From contig NZ_JARGNH010000006.1 of the NCBI RefSeq assembly GCF_029213205.1, forward strand, positions 114,143 to 178,142: DNA of 64,000 bases, read 5' to 3'. Below the pieces are notes generated by a model that was not told the DNA's origin, did no database searches, and worked only from the letters and a program-made list of their open reading frames with translations. The translations under genes and the position numbers were made by a program. This DNA comes from Pseudooceanicola sp. (lineage in GTDB: Bacteria; Pseudomonadota; Alphaproteobacteria; Rhodobacterales; Rhodobacteraceae). Within the stretch, counting starts at the first letter, position 1. Every line of letters begins with the position of its first letter. Below, in pieces: positions 7,960 to 16,402 of the stretch.

Positions 7960-9278
7960 GCAATTTTGAAATCGGGCTCTATTCCTTTCCGCTGCTGCTG
8001 ACGCTGATCTTTCTGCGGATGCCGATCGGGCTGGCGATGTTCAGCGTCGGTTTTGGCGGGCTGGTGCTGCTGACCGATGGCACCCTGGTGCCTCTGGCCA
8101 AGATGAAAACGCAAACCTATTCGACGTTTTCCAGCTATTCGCTGTCGATCGTGCCGATGTTCCTGCTGATGGGGCAATTCGCGACGTTGGGGGGGATGTC
8201 GCAGGCGCTGTTCAAGGCGGCTGAAAGCTTTCTCGGCCACCGCAAGGGCGGCGTCGCCATGGCTGCGGTGGGGGCCTGTGCCGGCTTTGGCGCGATCTGC
8301 GGCAGCTCGCTGGCCACCGCCGCCACGATGGGCCAGGTCGCCCTGCCGGAACTGCGCCGCTATGGCTATTCCGGCGGCTTTTCCACCGCCACCCTGGCCG
8401 CGGGCGGTACCCTTGGCATTCTGATCCCGCCCTCGGTGATCCTGGTGATCTATGCGATCTTGACCGAACAGAACATTGCCAAGCTGTTCCTGGCTGCCTT
8501 CATTCCCGGCATCCTGGCCGCCATCGGCTATATGATCACCATCTCGATCTATGTGCGGCTGAATCCGAACAGTGCGGGCACCAAACCGGCGCTGCCGATG
8601 GCCGAACGCTTGCGGGCGCTGATCGATGTCTGGCCGGTCCTGATGGTGTTCCTCACCGTGGTCGGCGGGATCTATATGGGCTGGTTCACCCCGACCGAGG
8701 GCGCCGCCATCGGGGCCTTTGGCACCGGGCTGATCGCGTTCCTGAATGGCGGTCTGCGGGGCCGGGCCTGGCTGAACAGTTTCTATGCCACCGCTCGCAG
8801 CACCGCGATGATCTTTTTCATCGTTCTGGGCGCGGCCTTTTACAACGGTTTTCTGGCCCAGACCCAGGTGCCGCAAGAGCTGAGCCGCTGGGTGGTTGAA
8901 CAGGGCCTCAGCCCCTGGGCCGTGCTGTCGATCATTCTGGTGCTCTACCTGATCTTTGGTTGCCTGATGGACAGCCTGTCGATGATCCTGCTGACCATCC
9001 CGATCTTTTTCCCGATCGTGTCGACGCTGGATTTCGGCCTGAACCCCGAGGAATTCGCCATCTGGTTCGGGATCATCGTGCTGATCGTCGTCGAGGTCGG
9101 ATTGATCACCCCACCGGTGGGAATGAACCTGTTCGTGATCAACTCGATGGATCGCGAAACCCCGATTTCCAAGACCTATGGCGCGGTGATGTATTTCGTC
9201 GCATCGGATGTTGTCCGGGTGGTCTTGCTGGTGGCGTTCCCGGGGATCACATTGGTGTTGTTGCGTGCCTTTCACTAG
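7956..9278 (+). CDS. dctM: TRAP transporter large permease (DctM family)
   Basis: Twelve-helix sodium-coupled permease of about 440 residues. The start is taken as TTG at 7956, overlapping the dctQ stop as TTGA; the protein then begins (M)SNFEIGLYSFPLLLTLIFLRMPIGLAM, which matches the usual DctM N-terminus. The frame is open further upstream, but that part is shadow of dctQ. Family motifs include GACAGFGAICGSSLATAATM, LAAGGTLGILIPPSV, YMGWFTPTEGAAIGAFG and VVEVGLITPPVGMN. Coupled translation explains the lack of a good ribosome site. Confidence 0.9.
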   Translation: MSNFEIGLYSFPLLLTLIFLRMPIGLAMFSVGFGGLVLLTDGTLVPLAKMKTQTYSTFSSYSLSIVPMFLLMGQFATLGGMSQALFKAAESFLGHRKGGVAMAAVGACAGFGAICGSSLATAATMGQVALPELRRYGYSGGFSTATLAAGGTLGILIPPSVILVIYAILTEQNIAKLFLAAFIPGILAAIGYMITISIYVRLNPNSAGTKPALPMAERLRALIDVWPVLMVFLTVVGGIYMGWFTPTEGAAIGAFGTGLIAFLNGGLRGRAWLNSFYATARSTAMIFFIVLGAAFYNGFLAQTQVPQELSRWVVEQGLSPWAVLSIILVLYLIFGCLMDSLSMILLTIPIFFPIVSTLDFGLNPEEFAIWFGIIVLIVVEVGLITPPVGMNLFVINSMDRETPISKTYGAVMYFVASDVVRVVLLVAFPGITLVLLRAFH

Positions 9279-9322
9279 GCTCGAGTCGGTGCGGAGCGAT
9301 CCGCGCGTAAATGGTTATCGCG

Positions 9323-9334
9323 CATGACAATTAT
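9323..9334 (+). promoter_or_regulatory. Second copy of the putative MarR-type site, upstream of the SDR
   Basis: CATGACAATTAT matches 11 of 12 bases of CATAACAATTAT at 6169-6180. It lies within an imperfect palindrome GCGCAT...ATGGCGC in the 77-base gap between dctM and the SDR, about 22 bases before the SDR start. This could be an internal promoter under the same repressor. The match is read directly; function is inferred. Confidence 0.35.
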
Positions 9335-9355
9335 GGCGCAGGATGGGAGTAGATA

Positions 9356-10123
9356 ATGGACATTAAAGGTATCACGGCACTGGTCACCGGCGGTGGCAGC
9401 GGTCTGGGGGCGGCGACGTCGCGGCATCTGGCGGCGCTCGGTGCCAAGGTTGGGGTCTTGGACTTCAACGCCGAAGGCGCGGCCGCAGTGGCCGAGGAAA
9501 TCGGCGGCATCGCGCTGTATGTGAATGTGTCGGACGAGGATCAGGTCGAGGCGGCGTTCGAGAAATTCGCCGATTGGGCCGGGTCGATGCCGCGTGTCGC
9601 GGTCAATTGCGCCGGGGTCGGCACCGCCGCCCGGGTGGTGAACCGCGACGGCAAGCTGGCCATCGACGCGTTTCGGCGCACCATCGAGGTCAATCTGATC
9701 GGCTCTTATATCGTGCTGTCGAATGCGGTGCGCGGCATGGCGGCGCTGGATCCGCTGGGCGCGGATGGCGAACGCGGCGTGGTCATCAACACCTCCTCCG
9801 TCGCTTATCAGGATGGCCAGCTGGGTCAGGCGGCCTATGCCGCCTCCAAGGGCGGGATCGCGTCGCTGTCGCTGCCGGTCGCGCGTGAAACCGCGCGGTC
9901 GGGGATCCGGGTGATGGCGATTGCGCCGGGGCTGTTCGCCACCGCCATGGCCGCCGGTCTGCCCGAAGAGGTGCAGCGCGGGATCGAAGCGAATATTCCC
10001 TTCCCGCCCCGCTTTGGTGATGCCGAGGATTACGCGCTGCTGGTTGAACAGATCATCCGCAACAAGATGTTGAACGGGTCGGTGATCCGTCTTGACGGCG
10101 CCGTGCGCCTGCCACCGAGGTAA
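9356..10123 (+). CDS. Short-chain dehydrogenase, 3-hydroxyacyl-CoA dehydrogenase type II-like
   Basis: NAD-dependent oxidoreductase of 255 residues. It has the nucleotide-binding motif TGGGSGLG (about 11-18), the LDFN acidic turn that favours NAD(H), NCAG (about 83-86), catalytic Ser in NTSSVAYQDG and YAASK. The overall shape and the ending (NGSVIRLDGAVRLPPR) resemble the HSD17B10 / 3-hydroxy-2-methylbutyryl-CoA dehydrogenase group. Beside an enoyl-CoA hydratase and an aryl-acid CoA ligase, it probably oxidises a 3-hydroxy-3-aryl-propionyl-CoA to the beta-keto thioester. It is followed after three bases by the hydratase gene. Confidence 0.87.
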   Translation: MDIKGITALVTGGGSGLGAATSRHLAALGAKVGVLDFNAEGAAAVAEEIGGIALYVNVSDEDQVEAAFEKFADWAGSMPRVAVNCAGVGTAARVVNRDGKLAIDAFRRTIEVNLIGSYIVLSNAVRGMAALDPLGADGERGVVINTSSVAYQDGQLGQAAYAASKGGIASLSLPVARETARSGIRVMAIAPGLFATAMAAGLPEEVQRGIEANIPFPPRFGDAEDYALLVEQIIRNKMLNGSVIRLDGAVRLPPR

Positions 10124-10126
10124 GCC

Positions 10127-10891
10127 ATGAGTGTTGTTCTGAAAATCGAGATCCGCGACCGGATTGCCATTCTGACGATGAACCGTCCGGACAAGCGCAA
10201 CGCGATGTCCGACGGGCTGCTGGCGGCGCTGGACGGGTTCTTTTCCGCCCCGCCCGAAGGCGTCAAGGCGGTGATCCTGACCGGCACCGCCGGGCATTAT
10301 TGTTCGGGGCTCGACCTCTCGGAACATGTGGCGCGCGATGCCGAGGGCACGCTCCGGCATTCGCGCGGCTGGCATGCGGTGATGGACCGGATCCAGTATT
10401 CCGGCCTGCCGGTCGTCAGCGCCATCTTTGGCGCGGCGATTGGCGGCGGACTGGAGCTGGCCAGCGCCACCCATGTCCGGATCGCCGAACCCTCGACCAT
10501 CTTTCAACTGCCCGAGGGGCGGCGCGGCATCTTTGTCGGCGGCGGTGCGAGCGTCCGTGTCGGGCGCATCCTCGGGGCTGACCGGATGACCGAGATGATG
10601 CTGACGGGCCGCAAATACGGCGCCGAGGAGGGGCTGCGGCTGGGCCTGTGCCATTACGCGGTGGGCGAGGGCGAGGCGTTTGAGCTGGCGCTCGACCTGG
10701 CCGGCAAGATCGCCCAGAACGCCAGCCTGTCGAATTACATCATGATCCACGCGATCTCGCGGATTTCGGATATGAGCCGCGCCGACGGGCTGTTCACCGA
10801 AAGCCTGTCCGCGGCCATCGCCCAGACCAGTGCGGATGCCGAAGAGGGGCTGCGCGCCTTTCTGGAAAAGCGCCCGCCCGAGTTCCGCTGA
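10127..10891 (+). CDS. Enoyl-CoA hydratase/isomerase (crotonase) family protein
   Basis: A 254-residue crotonase. Oxyanion-hole segments are AGHYCSGLDLSEHV (about 56-69) and FGAAIGGGLELASA (about 100-113). A glutamate in LPEGRRGIFVGGGA (about 127-140) is in the region of one family acid; the second usual acid position is not obvious. In this operon it would hydrate a cinnamoyl-CoA-type thioester to the 3-hydroxy compound, or alternatively act as a hydratase/lyase releasing an aromatic aldehyde. The presence of a hydroxyacyl-CoA dehydrogenase next door favours simple hydration. The ATG lies three bases after the SDR stop. Confidence 0.85.
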   Translation: MSVVLKIEIRDRIAILTMNRPDKRNAMSDGLLAALDGFFSAPPEGVKAVILTGTAGHYCSGLDLSEHVARDAEGTLRHSRGWHAVMDRIQYSGLPVVSAIFGAAIGGGLELASATHVRIAEPSTIFQLPEGRRGIFVGGGASVRVGRILGADRMTEMMLTGRKYGAEEGLRLGLCHYAVGEGEAFELALDLAGKIAQNASLSNYIMIHAISRISDMSRADGLFTESLSAAIAQTSADAEEGLRAFLEKRPPEFR

Positions 10892-10892
10892 G

Positions 10893-11366
10893 ATGCCGCG
10901 CGCCTTTGCCTCTGTGCCAACCCGGCTCGGGGCGCCGGATCGCCGTCTGCGGCAATTGACCAGCTATTCGCTGAAACGCGCCTATCACCGGCTGCAATCG
11001 GATGCGGCGCGGGTGCTTGAAGATCTGGGGCTGCGGATCACCACCTATTCGGCGCTGGCGATTGTCTGTGACATGCCCGACCTGCGGCAAAGCCAGCTGG
11101 CCGAGGCGCTGTCGATGGAACGCTCGAACACGGTGGTGATTGTCGATGCGTTGGAACAGGCCGATCTGATCGAACGGCGTCGGGTCGAACATGACCGACG
11201 CGCCTATGCATTGCGCGCCACGGCGGCGGGGCGGCGCCTGTGCGATCAGGCGACCGAGGCGCTGCACCGGCACGAGGCCGAAATGCTGGCGCCGCTGAAT
11301 GACAAGGAGCGCGGGGACTTGATGGACCTGCTGCGCAAACTGGACGGAGGCGTTGACGGATCATGA
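10893..11366 (+). CDS. MarR family transcriptional regulator
   Basis: A 157-residue winged-helix regulator beginning one base after the hydratase stop (ATG at 10893) and overlapping the ligase start. The helix-turn-helix is in LRQSQLAEALSMERSNTVVIVDALEQADLIERR and the wing is HDRRAYALRATAAGRRL. Members such as CouR and HcaR sense hydroxycinnamoyl-CoA and repress degradation genes. The likely targets are the related sites at 6165-6186 and 9323-9334. An in-frame extension back to 10830 lies inside the hydratase gene and was not used. Confidence 0.88.
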   Translation: MPRAFASVPTRLGAPDRRLRQLTSYSLKRAYHRLQSDAARVLEDLGLRITTYSALAIVCDMPDLRQSQLAEALSMERSNTVVIVDALEQADLIERRRVEHDRRAYALRATAAGRRLCDQATEALHRHEAEMLAPLNDKERGDLMDLLRKLDGGVDGS

Positions 11367-13165
11367 GGAAAACCGGCGCACTCGTTCCGCAACGGATGCT
11401 GGTTGAAACCCGCGCCGATGGCACTCTGCTGCTGACCAGCCCGCTGCTGTTGGGCCCGGTGGCAAATTGCAGTGGCGACTGGCTGGACCATTGGGCGGCC
11501 GAGACCCCCGAGGCGGTGTTCCTCGCCGAACGCGATGGCGAAGGCTGGCGCGAGATTGGCTATGCCGAGGCCCGCACCAGGGTGCGCAGTCTGGCAGGCT
11601 GGCTGCTGGCGCAGGGGCTGCGCCCCGGCGATGTCGTTGCGATACTGTCGGGCAATGGCGTCGATCACGGGCTGCTGGCGCTGGCCGCGCAATATATCGG
11701 GCTGGTCTCGGCCGCCGTGGCCGAACAATACACCCTGATCCCCGGCGCCCATGACCGGCTGGGCCATGTGCTCGACCTGGTGCAGCCGAGGTTGCTGTTT
11801 GTCGATGACGCGGCCCGCTATGGCCACGGCCTGATGCTGGCGGCGGCACAGGCGGTGCCGGTTCTGGCCTCTGACCCCGCAGGCGCGCCGCGCGCGGTTA
11901 CCGCGATGGCCGAGGCCTATGCGCATGGTGATGCGGGCGTCGATGCCGCCCGCGCCGGAGTCGGGCCGGATACGCTGGCCAAGATCCTGTTCACCTCAGG
12001 CTCGACCAGCCATCCCAAGGGGGTGCCGACAACCCATCGGATGCTGTGCGTCAATCAGGAACAGCTCGCCGCCTGTTTCCCGCTGTTGAAACAGCGCCCG
12101 CACCGCATTGTCGACTGGCTGCCCTGGAACCATGTCTTTGGCGGCTCGCATAATTTCAACATGATGCTGGCCAATGGCGGCGCGCTCTATATCGATGACG
12201 GCAAGCCGACCGAGGCGCTGTTTCCCCGCACCCTGGAAAACCTCAAGATGCGCACCGGGTCGCTCAGCTTCAATGTGCCGATCGGCTATGCCCGGGTGCT
12301 TGAGGCGCTGCGCGGTGATGATGATCTGCGCCGCGATTTCTTTGATGGGCTGGATTTCTTTTTCTACGCTGGGGCGTCGCTGCCGCAAGACATCTGGTCG
12401 GGACTTGAGGCGATGGCCCGGGACGAGATTGGCCGGGTGCTGCTGATGGTGTCGTCCTGGGGGATGACCGAAACCGCACCGGCCTGCCTTCTGGTGCATG
12501 AGCCGGTGTCGGAATCCGGCATTGTCGGCACCCCGGTGCCCGGCGTCACGATCAAGCTGATCCCCGAGGACGGCGACCGGTTCGAATTGCGGGTCAAAGG
12601 CCCGAATGTGATGACAGGCTATTACCGGGACGAAGAGAAAACCACCGAGGCCTTTGACAGCGAGGGCTATCTGATTTCCGGCGATGCGGTGAAATTCGCC
12701 GATCCCGCCGATCCGGACCGGGGCCTGCGCTTCGATGGCCGGATTTGCGAGGATTTCAAGCTGACCTCCGGCACCTGGGTGCGCGCCGCCAATGTGCGCA
12801 ACGGGGTGCTCAAGGCATTGGACGGCATTGCCGCCGATGCCGTGGTCACCGGCCATGATAGGGGCGAGGTTGGGGTGTTGATCGTGCCGGTCCGACCGGT
12901 GAATGGCCCCGAGGGGGGCGTGGTCGATGATCCGGCTCTGGTCGCCGAGATTCGCACCCGGCTGGCGGCGCTGGCCGAGGGCGCGACCGGATCGTCCAAC
13001 CGTGTCACCCGCGCCCTGATCCTGGCCGAACCGCCGTCACTGGCCGATCACGAGATGACCGCCAAGGGCAATCTGAACAACCGCAAGATCCTGACCCGCC
13101 GCGCCGCGCTGGTTCAACGTCTGTATTCCGCCGACCGGTCCGACCCGGCGGTGATCATCGTCTGA
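11363..13165 (+). CDS. fcs: Feruloyl-CoA synthase-like aryl-acid CoA ligase
   Basis: ATP-dependent adenylate-forming ligase of 600 residues, the long form typical of feruloyl-CoA synthases. The P-loop is [14 protein letters not shown] (208-221); other motifs are [43 protein letters not shown] (about 363-372), [17 protein letters not shown] and the C-terminal catalytic lysine in [10 protein letters not shown] (K568). These match the feruloyl-CoA synthase group better than fatty-acid ligases. It would activate ferulate, p-coumarate, caffeate or a related acid with CoA. ATGA overlap with the MarR gene shows co-translation. Exact substrate is not proven. Confidence 0.82.
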   Translation: MRKTGALVPQRMLVETRADGTLLLTSPLLLGPVANCSGDWLDHWAAETPEAVFLAERDGEGWREIGYAEARTRVRSLAGWLLAQGLRPGDVVAILSGNGVDHGLLALAAQYIGLVSAAVAEQYTLIPGAHDRLGHVLDLVQPRLLFVDDAARYGHGLMLAAAQAVPVLASDPAGAPRAVTAMAEAYAHGDAGVDAARAGVGPDTLAKILFTSGSTSHPKGVPTTHRMLCVNQEQLAACFPLLKQRPHRIVDWLPWNHVFGGSHNFNMMLANGGALYIDDGKPTEALFPRTLENLKMRTGSLSFNVPIGYARVLEALRGDDDLRRDFFDGLDFFFYAGASLPQDIWSGLEAMARDEIGRVLLMVSSWGMTETAPACLLVHEPVSESGIVGTPVPGVTIKLIPEDGDRFELRVKGPNVMTGYYRDEEKTTEAFDSEGYLISGDAVKFADPADPDRGLRFDGRICEDFKLTSGTWVRAANVRNGVLKALDGIAADAVVTGHDRGEVGVLIVPVRPVNGPEGGVVDDPALVAEIRTRLAALAEGATGSSNRVTRALILAEPPSLADHEMTAKGNLNNRKILTRRAALVQRLYSADRSDPAVIIV

Positions 13166-13174
13166 GGAGGCCCC

Positions 13175-14047
13175 ATGGTCGATCTGTCCAAAGTCCGCGC
13201 CATTGATATCCACACCCATGCCGAAGAACCCTGCGGCTGTCATGCCGATGACGGCTATGACGATCTGCAATCGACCATGGCCAGCTATTTCGGCGCGCCC
13301 TGGAAACATCCGCCGACGATCGCGGAAACCGCCGCCCATTACCGCGAACAGAACATCGCCGCGGTGATCTTTCCGGTCGATGCCGAGCGCGAGACCGGCT
13401 ATCGGCGCTATTCCAACGACGAGGTCGCCGAACAGGTGGCCGCGCACAGCGACGTTCTGATCCAGTTTGCGAGCATAGACCCGTGGAAGGGCAAGATGGG
13501 CGTGCGCGAGGCGCGCCGGTTGATCCGCGAGTACAAGATCAAGGGGTTCAAGTTCCACCCGACCATGCAGGGGTTCTGGCCCAACGACCGCATGGCCTAT
13601 CCGCTCTACGAGGCGCTGGAGGAGGAGGGCTGCATCGCGCTCTTTCACACCGGGCAGACCGGGGTCGGATCGGGCATGCCGGGCGGCAACGGGATGCGGC
13701 TGAAATACTCCAACCCGATGGTGATCGACGACGTGGCGGTGGATTTCCCGGATCTGAAGATCATCCTCGCCCACCCGTCCTTTCCCTGGCAGGAAGAGGC
13801 GCTGTCGGTCGCCCAGCACAAGCCGAATGTCTATATCGACCTGTCTGGCTGGTCGCCGAAGTATTTCCCTGAAATCCTGGTGCGCTACTGTAATTCGATC
13901 CTGAAAAAGAAGGTGCTGTTCGGGTCCGATTGGCCAATGATCTCGCCCGAGCGATGGCTGGGGGCGTTCGACCAGATCGCGATCAAGGACGAGGTCCGCC
14001 CGGATATCATCAAGAACAACGCCGCAAGGCTGCTGGGGCTGGCGTGA
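13175..14047 (+). CDS. Amidohydrolase family 2 protein (COG2159 type)
   Basis: A 290-residue TIM-barrel metal hydrolase or decarboxylase. Metal-ligand motifs are IDIHTH (H13, H15), the HPTMQGFWPND region (around 127), LAHPSFPWQEEA (around 199) and the terminal aspartate in FGSDWPM (around 251). It follows the ligase by nine bases with an AGGAGG-type ribosome site. In the beta-oxidative deacetylation route for ferulate described in Agrobacterium, a hydrolase acts on the aryl beta-ketopropionyl-CoA to release an aromatic acid and acetyl-CoA; this protein is a candidate for that step. Other COG2159 members decarboxylate aromatic acids, so the call is open. Confidence 0.8.
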   Translation: MVDLSKVRAIDIHTHAEEPCGCHADDGYDDLQSTMASYFGAPWKHPPTIAETAAHYREQNIAAVIFPVDAERETGYRRYSNDEVAEQVAAHSDVLIQFASIDPWKGKMGVREARRLIREYKIKGFKFHPTMQGFWPNDRMAYPLYEALEEEGCIALFHTGQTGVGSGMPGGNGMRLKYSNPMVIDDVAVDFPDLKIILAHPSFPWQEEALSVAQHKPNVYIDLSGWSPKYFPEILVRYCNSILKKKVLFGSDWPMISPERWLGAFDQIAIKDEVRPDIIKNNAARLLGLA

Positions 14048-14048
14048 G

Positions 14049-14340
14049 CGGCCCGCAGCTGCCCGCCCGGGGAGTTCCGGCCGGATCCTGAACCTCGGCG
14101 CGGATTGGCCGATGATCTTTCCCGACGGCACCGCCGATCTGGACATCCGTTTTGCCTTTGAGTTGAAAGCCCTTTGGCCCGCCCGAGGTGATGGCGCGGC
14201 TGGCGGCGGGTGAGGTGGTGGACCCATCCGACTGCTCGATGCGCCGAACCGCATGGCTGGCAACCGGGGCGCCGGACTGGGCCTGGGCGAACCGAACGCT
14301 GTTTGTCGGCCCCGAGGCAAGGTTGGCGCAGGGGGGTGTC
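14049..14340 (+). pseudogene. Decayed DUF3237-family gene remnant
   Basis: Two pieces of a DUF3237-like protein appear in different frames. The first (from about 14088) reads LGADWPMIFPDGTADLDIRFAFEL; the second (from about 14176) reads GPPEVMARLAAGEVVDPSD and ends ANRTLFVGPEAR. Family members have a further stretch between these, so there is both a frameshift near 14175 and an internal deletion. The stretch before the first piece (SGPQLPARG) may be a relic of the part preceding the GADW motif, and it runs into a stop. DUF3237 genes are often near aromatic catabolic genes. It accounts for most of the 427-base gap after the amidohydrolase; the remainder to 14474 shows nothing else. Confidence 0.6.
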
Positions 14341-14474
14341 GCTTTTCGCCATCGCGGCCATCGAATAGTGCGGCGCCCGGCCATTTGGGCCATCGCATCC
14401 CCGGGTTCGGTGTGATATGCGGATTACTGAATGTAACTTGGCCGGGCCTGACCGGCGCAAGCGGAGCCTCTGCG

Positions 14475-15449
14475 ATGACCGAAACCGACCAACCCGTCCC
14501 GATCTCATCCCTGGAACATTACCCGATCAGCTTTTTCGCGGTGTCGATGGGGCTGGCCGGTCTGGCGCTGGCCCTGCACGCGGGTGAACAGGCGCTGGGC
14601 CTGACCGGTACCCTGTCCGGACTCGCGGCGGGTGCGACCGTCCTGGCCTTTGTCGCGATTGCCGCCGCCTATCTGCTGAAACTCGCCCGCTACCCCGGCG
14701 CGGTGTGGGCCGAATGGCATCATCCGGTGCGGCTGGCCTTTTTCCCGGCGATCTCGATCTCGCTGCTGCTGCTGGCGGCCATCGCCCATGGCCGCGGGCT
14801 GGCCTCGGCGCATGTGCTCTGGGTCTTGGGCGCGGTGGGGCAGTTCGTGCTGACCCTGACGGTGGTGGCCAGCTGGATCGGCACCCGGTCGTTCCAGCAC
14901 GGGGCGCTGAGCCCGGCCTGGTTTATCCCGGCGGTGGGCAATGTGGTGGTGCCATTGGCCGGGGTGTCGCTGGGCTATGTCGAGCTGAGCTGGTATTTCT
15001 TTTCGGTCGGCGTGGTGTTCTGGGTGATCCTGCTGACGCTGGTGATGAACCGGATGATCTTTCACGACCCGTTGCCGGGGCGTTTGCAGCCGACACTGGT
15101 GATCCTGATCGCGCCGCCTGCGGTGGCCTTTGTGGCCTGGCTGCAGTTGGCTGGCGGCGTCGATGCCGTCGCCCGCATCTTTGTGAACACCGCCTGGTTC
15201 TTTGGCTTTGTGGTGGCGACGCAGGCGCTGAAACTGGCGCGATTGCCGTTTGCGCTCAGCTTCTGGGCGCTCAGCTTTCCTCTGGCTGCGCTGAGCATCG
15301 CAACCCTGCGCTATGCCGCTCTGATCGGATCGGAACCGCACCGCATCGCCGGGCTGGCGTTGTTGGCGCTGTTGCTCCTGGTGATCGCCGGGTTGCTGCT
15401 GCGCACTGCGCGGGCGATGTTCGCGGGCGAGGTCTGCCTGCCGGAATGA
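14475..15449 (+). CDS. SLAC1/TehA-type anion channel or C4-dicarboxylate/tellurite-resistance family protein
   Basis: A 324-residue integral membrane protein with about ten helices, starting MTETDQPVPISSLEHYPISFFAVSMGLAGLALALH. The N-terminal FAVSMGLAGLALAL, the WHHPVRLAFFPAISISLLLLA motif and the repeated pairs of hydrophobic segments fit the TDT/SLAC1 superfamily. The ATG at 14475 is preceded by a GGAG-like site (14462-14466). An open frame extends upstream to 14253 but crosses the DUF3237 remnant. Substrate is unknown; members move nitrate, chloride, sulfite or dicarboxylates. Confidence 0.85.
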   Translation: MTETDQPVPISSLEHYPISFFAVSMGLAGLALALHAGEQALGLTGTLSGLAAGATVLAFVAIAAAYLLKLARYPGAVWAEWHHPVRLAFFPAISISLLLLAAIAHGRGLASAHVLWVLGAVGQFVLTLTVVASWIGTRSFQHGALSPAWFIPAVGNVVVPLAGVSLGYVELSWYFFSVGVVFWVILLTLVMNRMIFHDPLPGRLQPTLVILIAPPAVAFVAWLQLAGGVDAVARIFVNTAWFFGFVVATQALKLARLPFALSFWALSFPLAALSIATLRYAALIGSEPHRIAGLALLALLLLVIAGLLLRTARAMFAGEVCLPE

Positions 15450-15458
15450 GGCCGGGCC

Positions 15459-15480
15459 AAAATTCTTGGCCAAGAATTTT
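15459..15480. terminator. Perfect 22-base palindrome after the SLAC1 gene
   Basis: AATTCTTGGCCAAGAATT flanked by AA and TT forms a perfect palindrome that ends in TTTT, ten bases after the SLAC1/TehA stop. It sits between convergent genes and could terminate both strands. It belongs to the same sequence family as the hairpin at 53211-53233 (AAAATTCTT and AAGAATTTT arms). Confidence 0.65.
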
Positions 15481-15528
15481 CGCGCCGCTCGATCGGCGGG
15501 CGGCAGGCCAGGCCGGGTGCGCCCGCCC

Positions 15529-15738
15529 TCAGGTGTCGATCGGGCGCGCCTCGCTGACCAGCATCACCGGGATGCCGTTGCGGATCGGATAGGCCAGCCC
15601 GGCGGCCTTGCTGATCAGCTCTTCGGCGGCGGGGTCATAGCTGAGCGTTGCCTGGGTCTGCGGGCAGACCAGCGCTTCGAGCATGCGGCGGTCAAACCCC
15701 GGGGCGACGGGGGCGCTATCGGCGGGGGTCTCATTCAT
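15529..15738 (-). CDS. Trm112-like small protein
   Basis: A 69-residue protein of the Trm112/YcaR family. The core [16 protein letters not shown] and the ending [19 protein letters not shown] are diagnostic. In eukaryotes such domains activate methyltransferases; bacterial stand-alone forms are of uncertain role. Only one cysteine of the usual zinc knuckle is visible, so metal binding may be lost. Its ATG overlaps the stop of the Lon-domain gene (ATGA), giving a two-gene unit. Confidence 0.88.
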   Translation of the reverse strand: MNETPADSAPVAPGFDRRMLEALVCPQTQATLSYDPAAEELISKAAGLAYPIRNGIPVMLVSEARPIDT

Positions 15739-16376
15739 TGCAGGATCTCCTTGCCGGGTCCGCCGCGCAGGGCGAATTCGATCAATGTGGTCAGGGTTTC
15801 GCGGCGGGTGCAGAGCGAGGGCGCCTCAAGCAGCGCCTGCTTGTCCTCGGGGTCAAAGCGCAGCAGCATCGAGAGCGAATTGATCAGCAATTCATCCTCG
15901 GCTTCGTTCAATGTTTCCCAATCGGTGTCGAGGTTTTCCTCAGCGAAGTAGCGTCCCAGCAGGTCCAGAAACGCCCGTCGGTCAAAGCCGGGATCGCTGT
16001 CGCCGGGGCCGAGGTCACGTTCGAACCCCTGCCAATCGACCTTGCAGCGCCGATAGGGGGTAAAGCCCTGCACTTCGGACCGGATGCGAAAGCGCGAGAT
16101 CCCGGTGAGGGTGATCATATAGCGCCCGTCCTCGGTTTCCGAAAACTGGGTGACCCGCCCGGCACAGCCGATGTTTTGCAGCTTTTGCGACCCGTCGGGG
16201 CATTCATAGGGCTGGATCATGCCGATCAGCCGCTGCGGGGTTTTCAGCACGTCCTCGAACATCGCCAGATAGCGCGGTTCGAACAGCTGCAACGGCAGCC
16301 GCGAGCGCGGCAGCATCAGCGCGCCGGGCAGCGGGAACATCGGGATCACCTCGGGCAGGTCGATGGGTTTGGTCAT
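15735..16376 (-). CDS. Lon N-terminal (substrate-binding) domain protein
   Basis: A 213-residue stand-alone LON substrate-binding domain with no ATPase or protease part. Typical sequence: [34 protein letters not shown] near residues 10-45, GCAGRVTQF and [13 protein letters not shown]. Such proteins are common in alphaproteobacteria next to a thioredoxin-like gene, as here (26 bases away). A role in protein quality control is assumed from the domain, not shown. Confidence 0.9.
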   Translation of the reverse strand: MTKPIDLPEVIPMFPLPGALMLPRSRLPLQLFEPRYLAMFEDVLKTPQRLIGMIQPYECPDGSQKLQNIGCAGRVTQFSETEDGRYMITLTGISRFRIRSEVQGFTPYRRCKVDWQGFERDLGPGDSDPGFDRRAFLDLLGRYFAEENLDTDWETLNEAEDELLINSLSMLLRFDPEDKQALLEAPSLCTRRETLTTLIEFALRGGPGKEILQ

Positions 16377-16402
16377 AAGCCGAATTTAGTGCGCCGGAGC
16401 CG

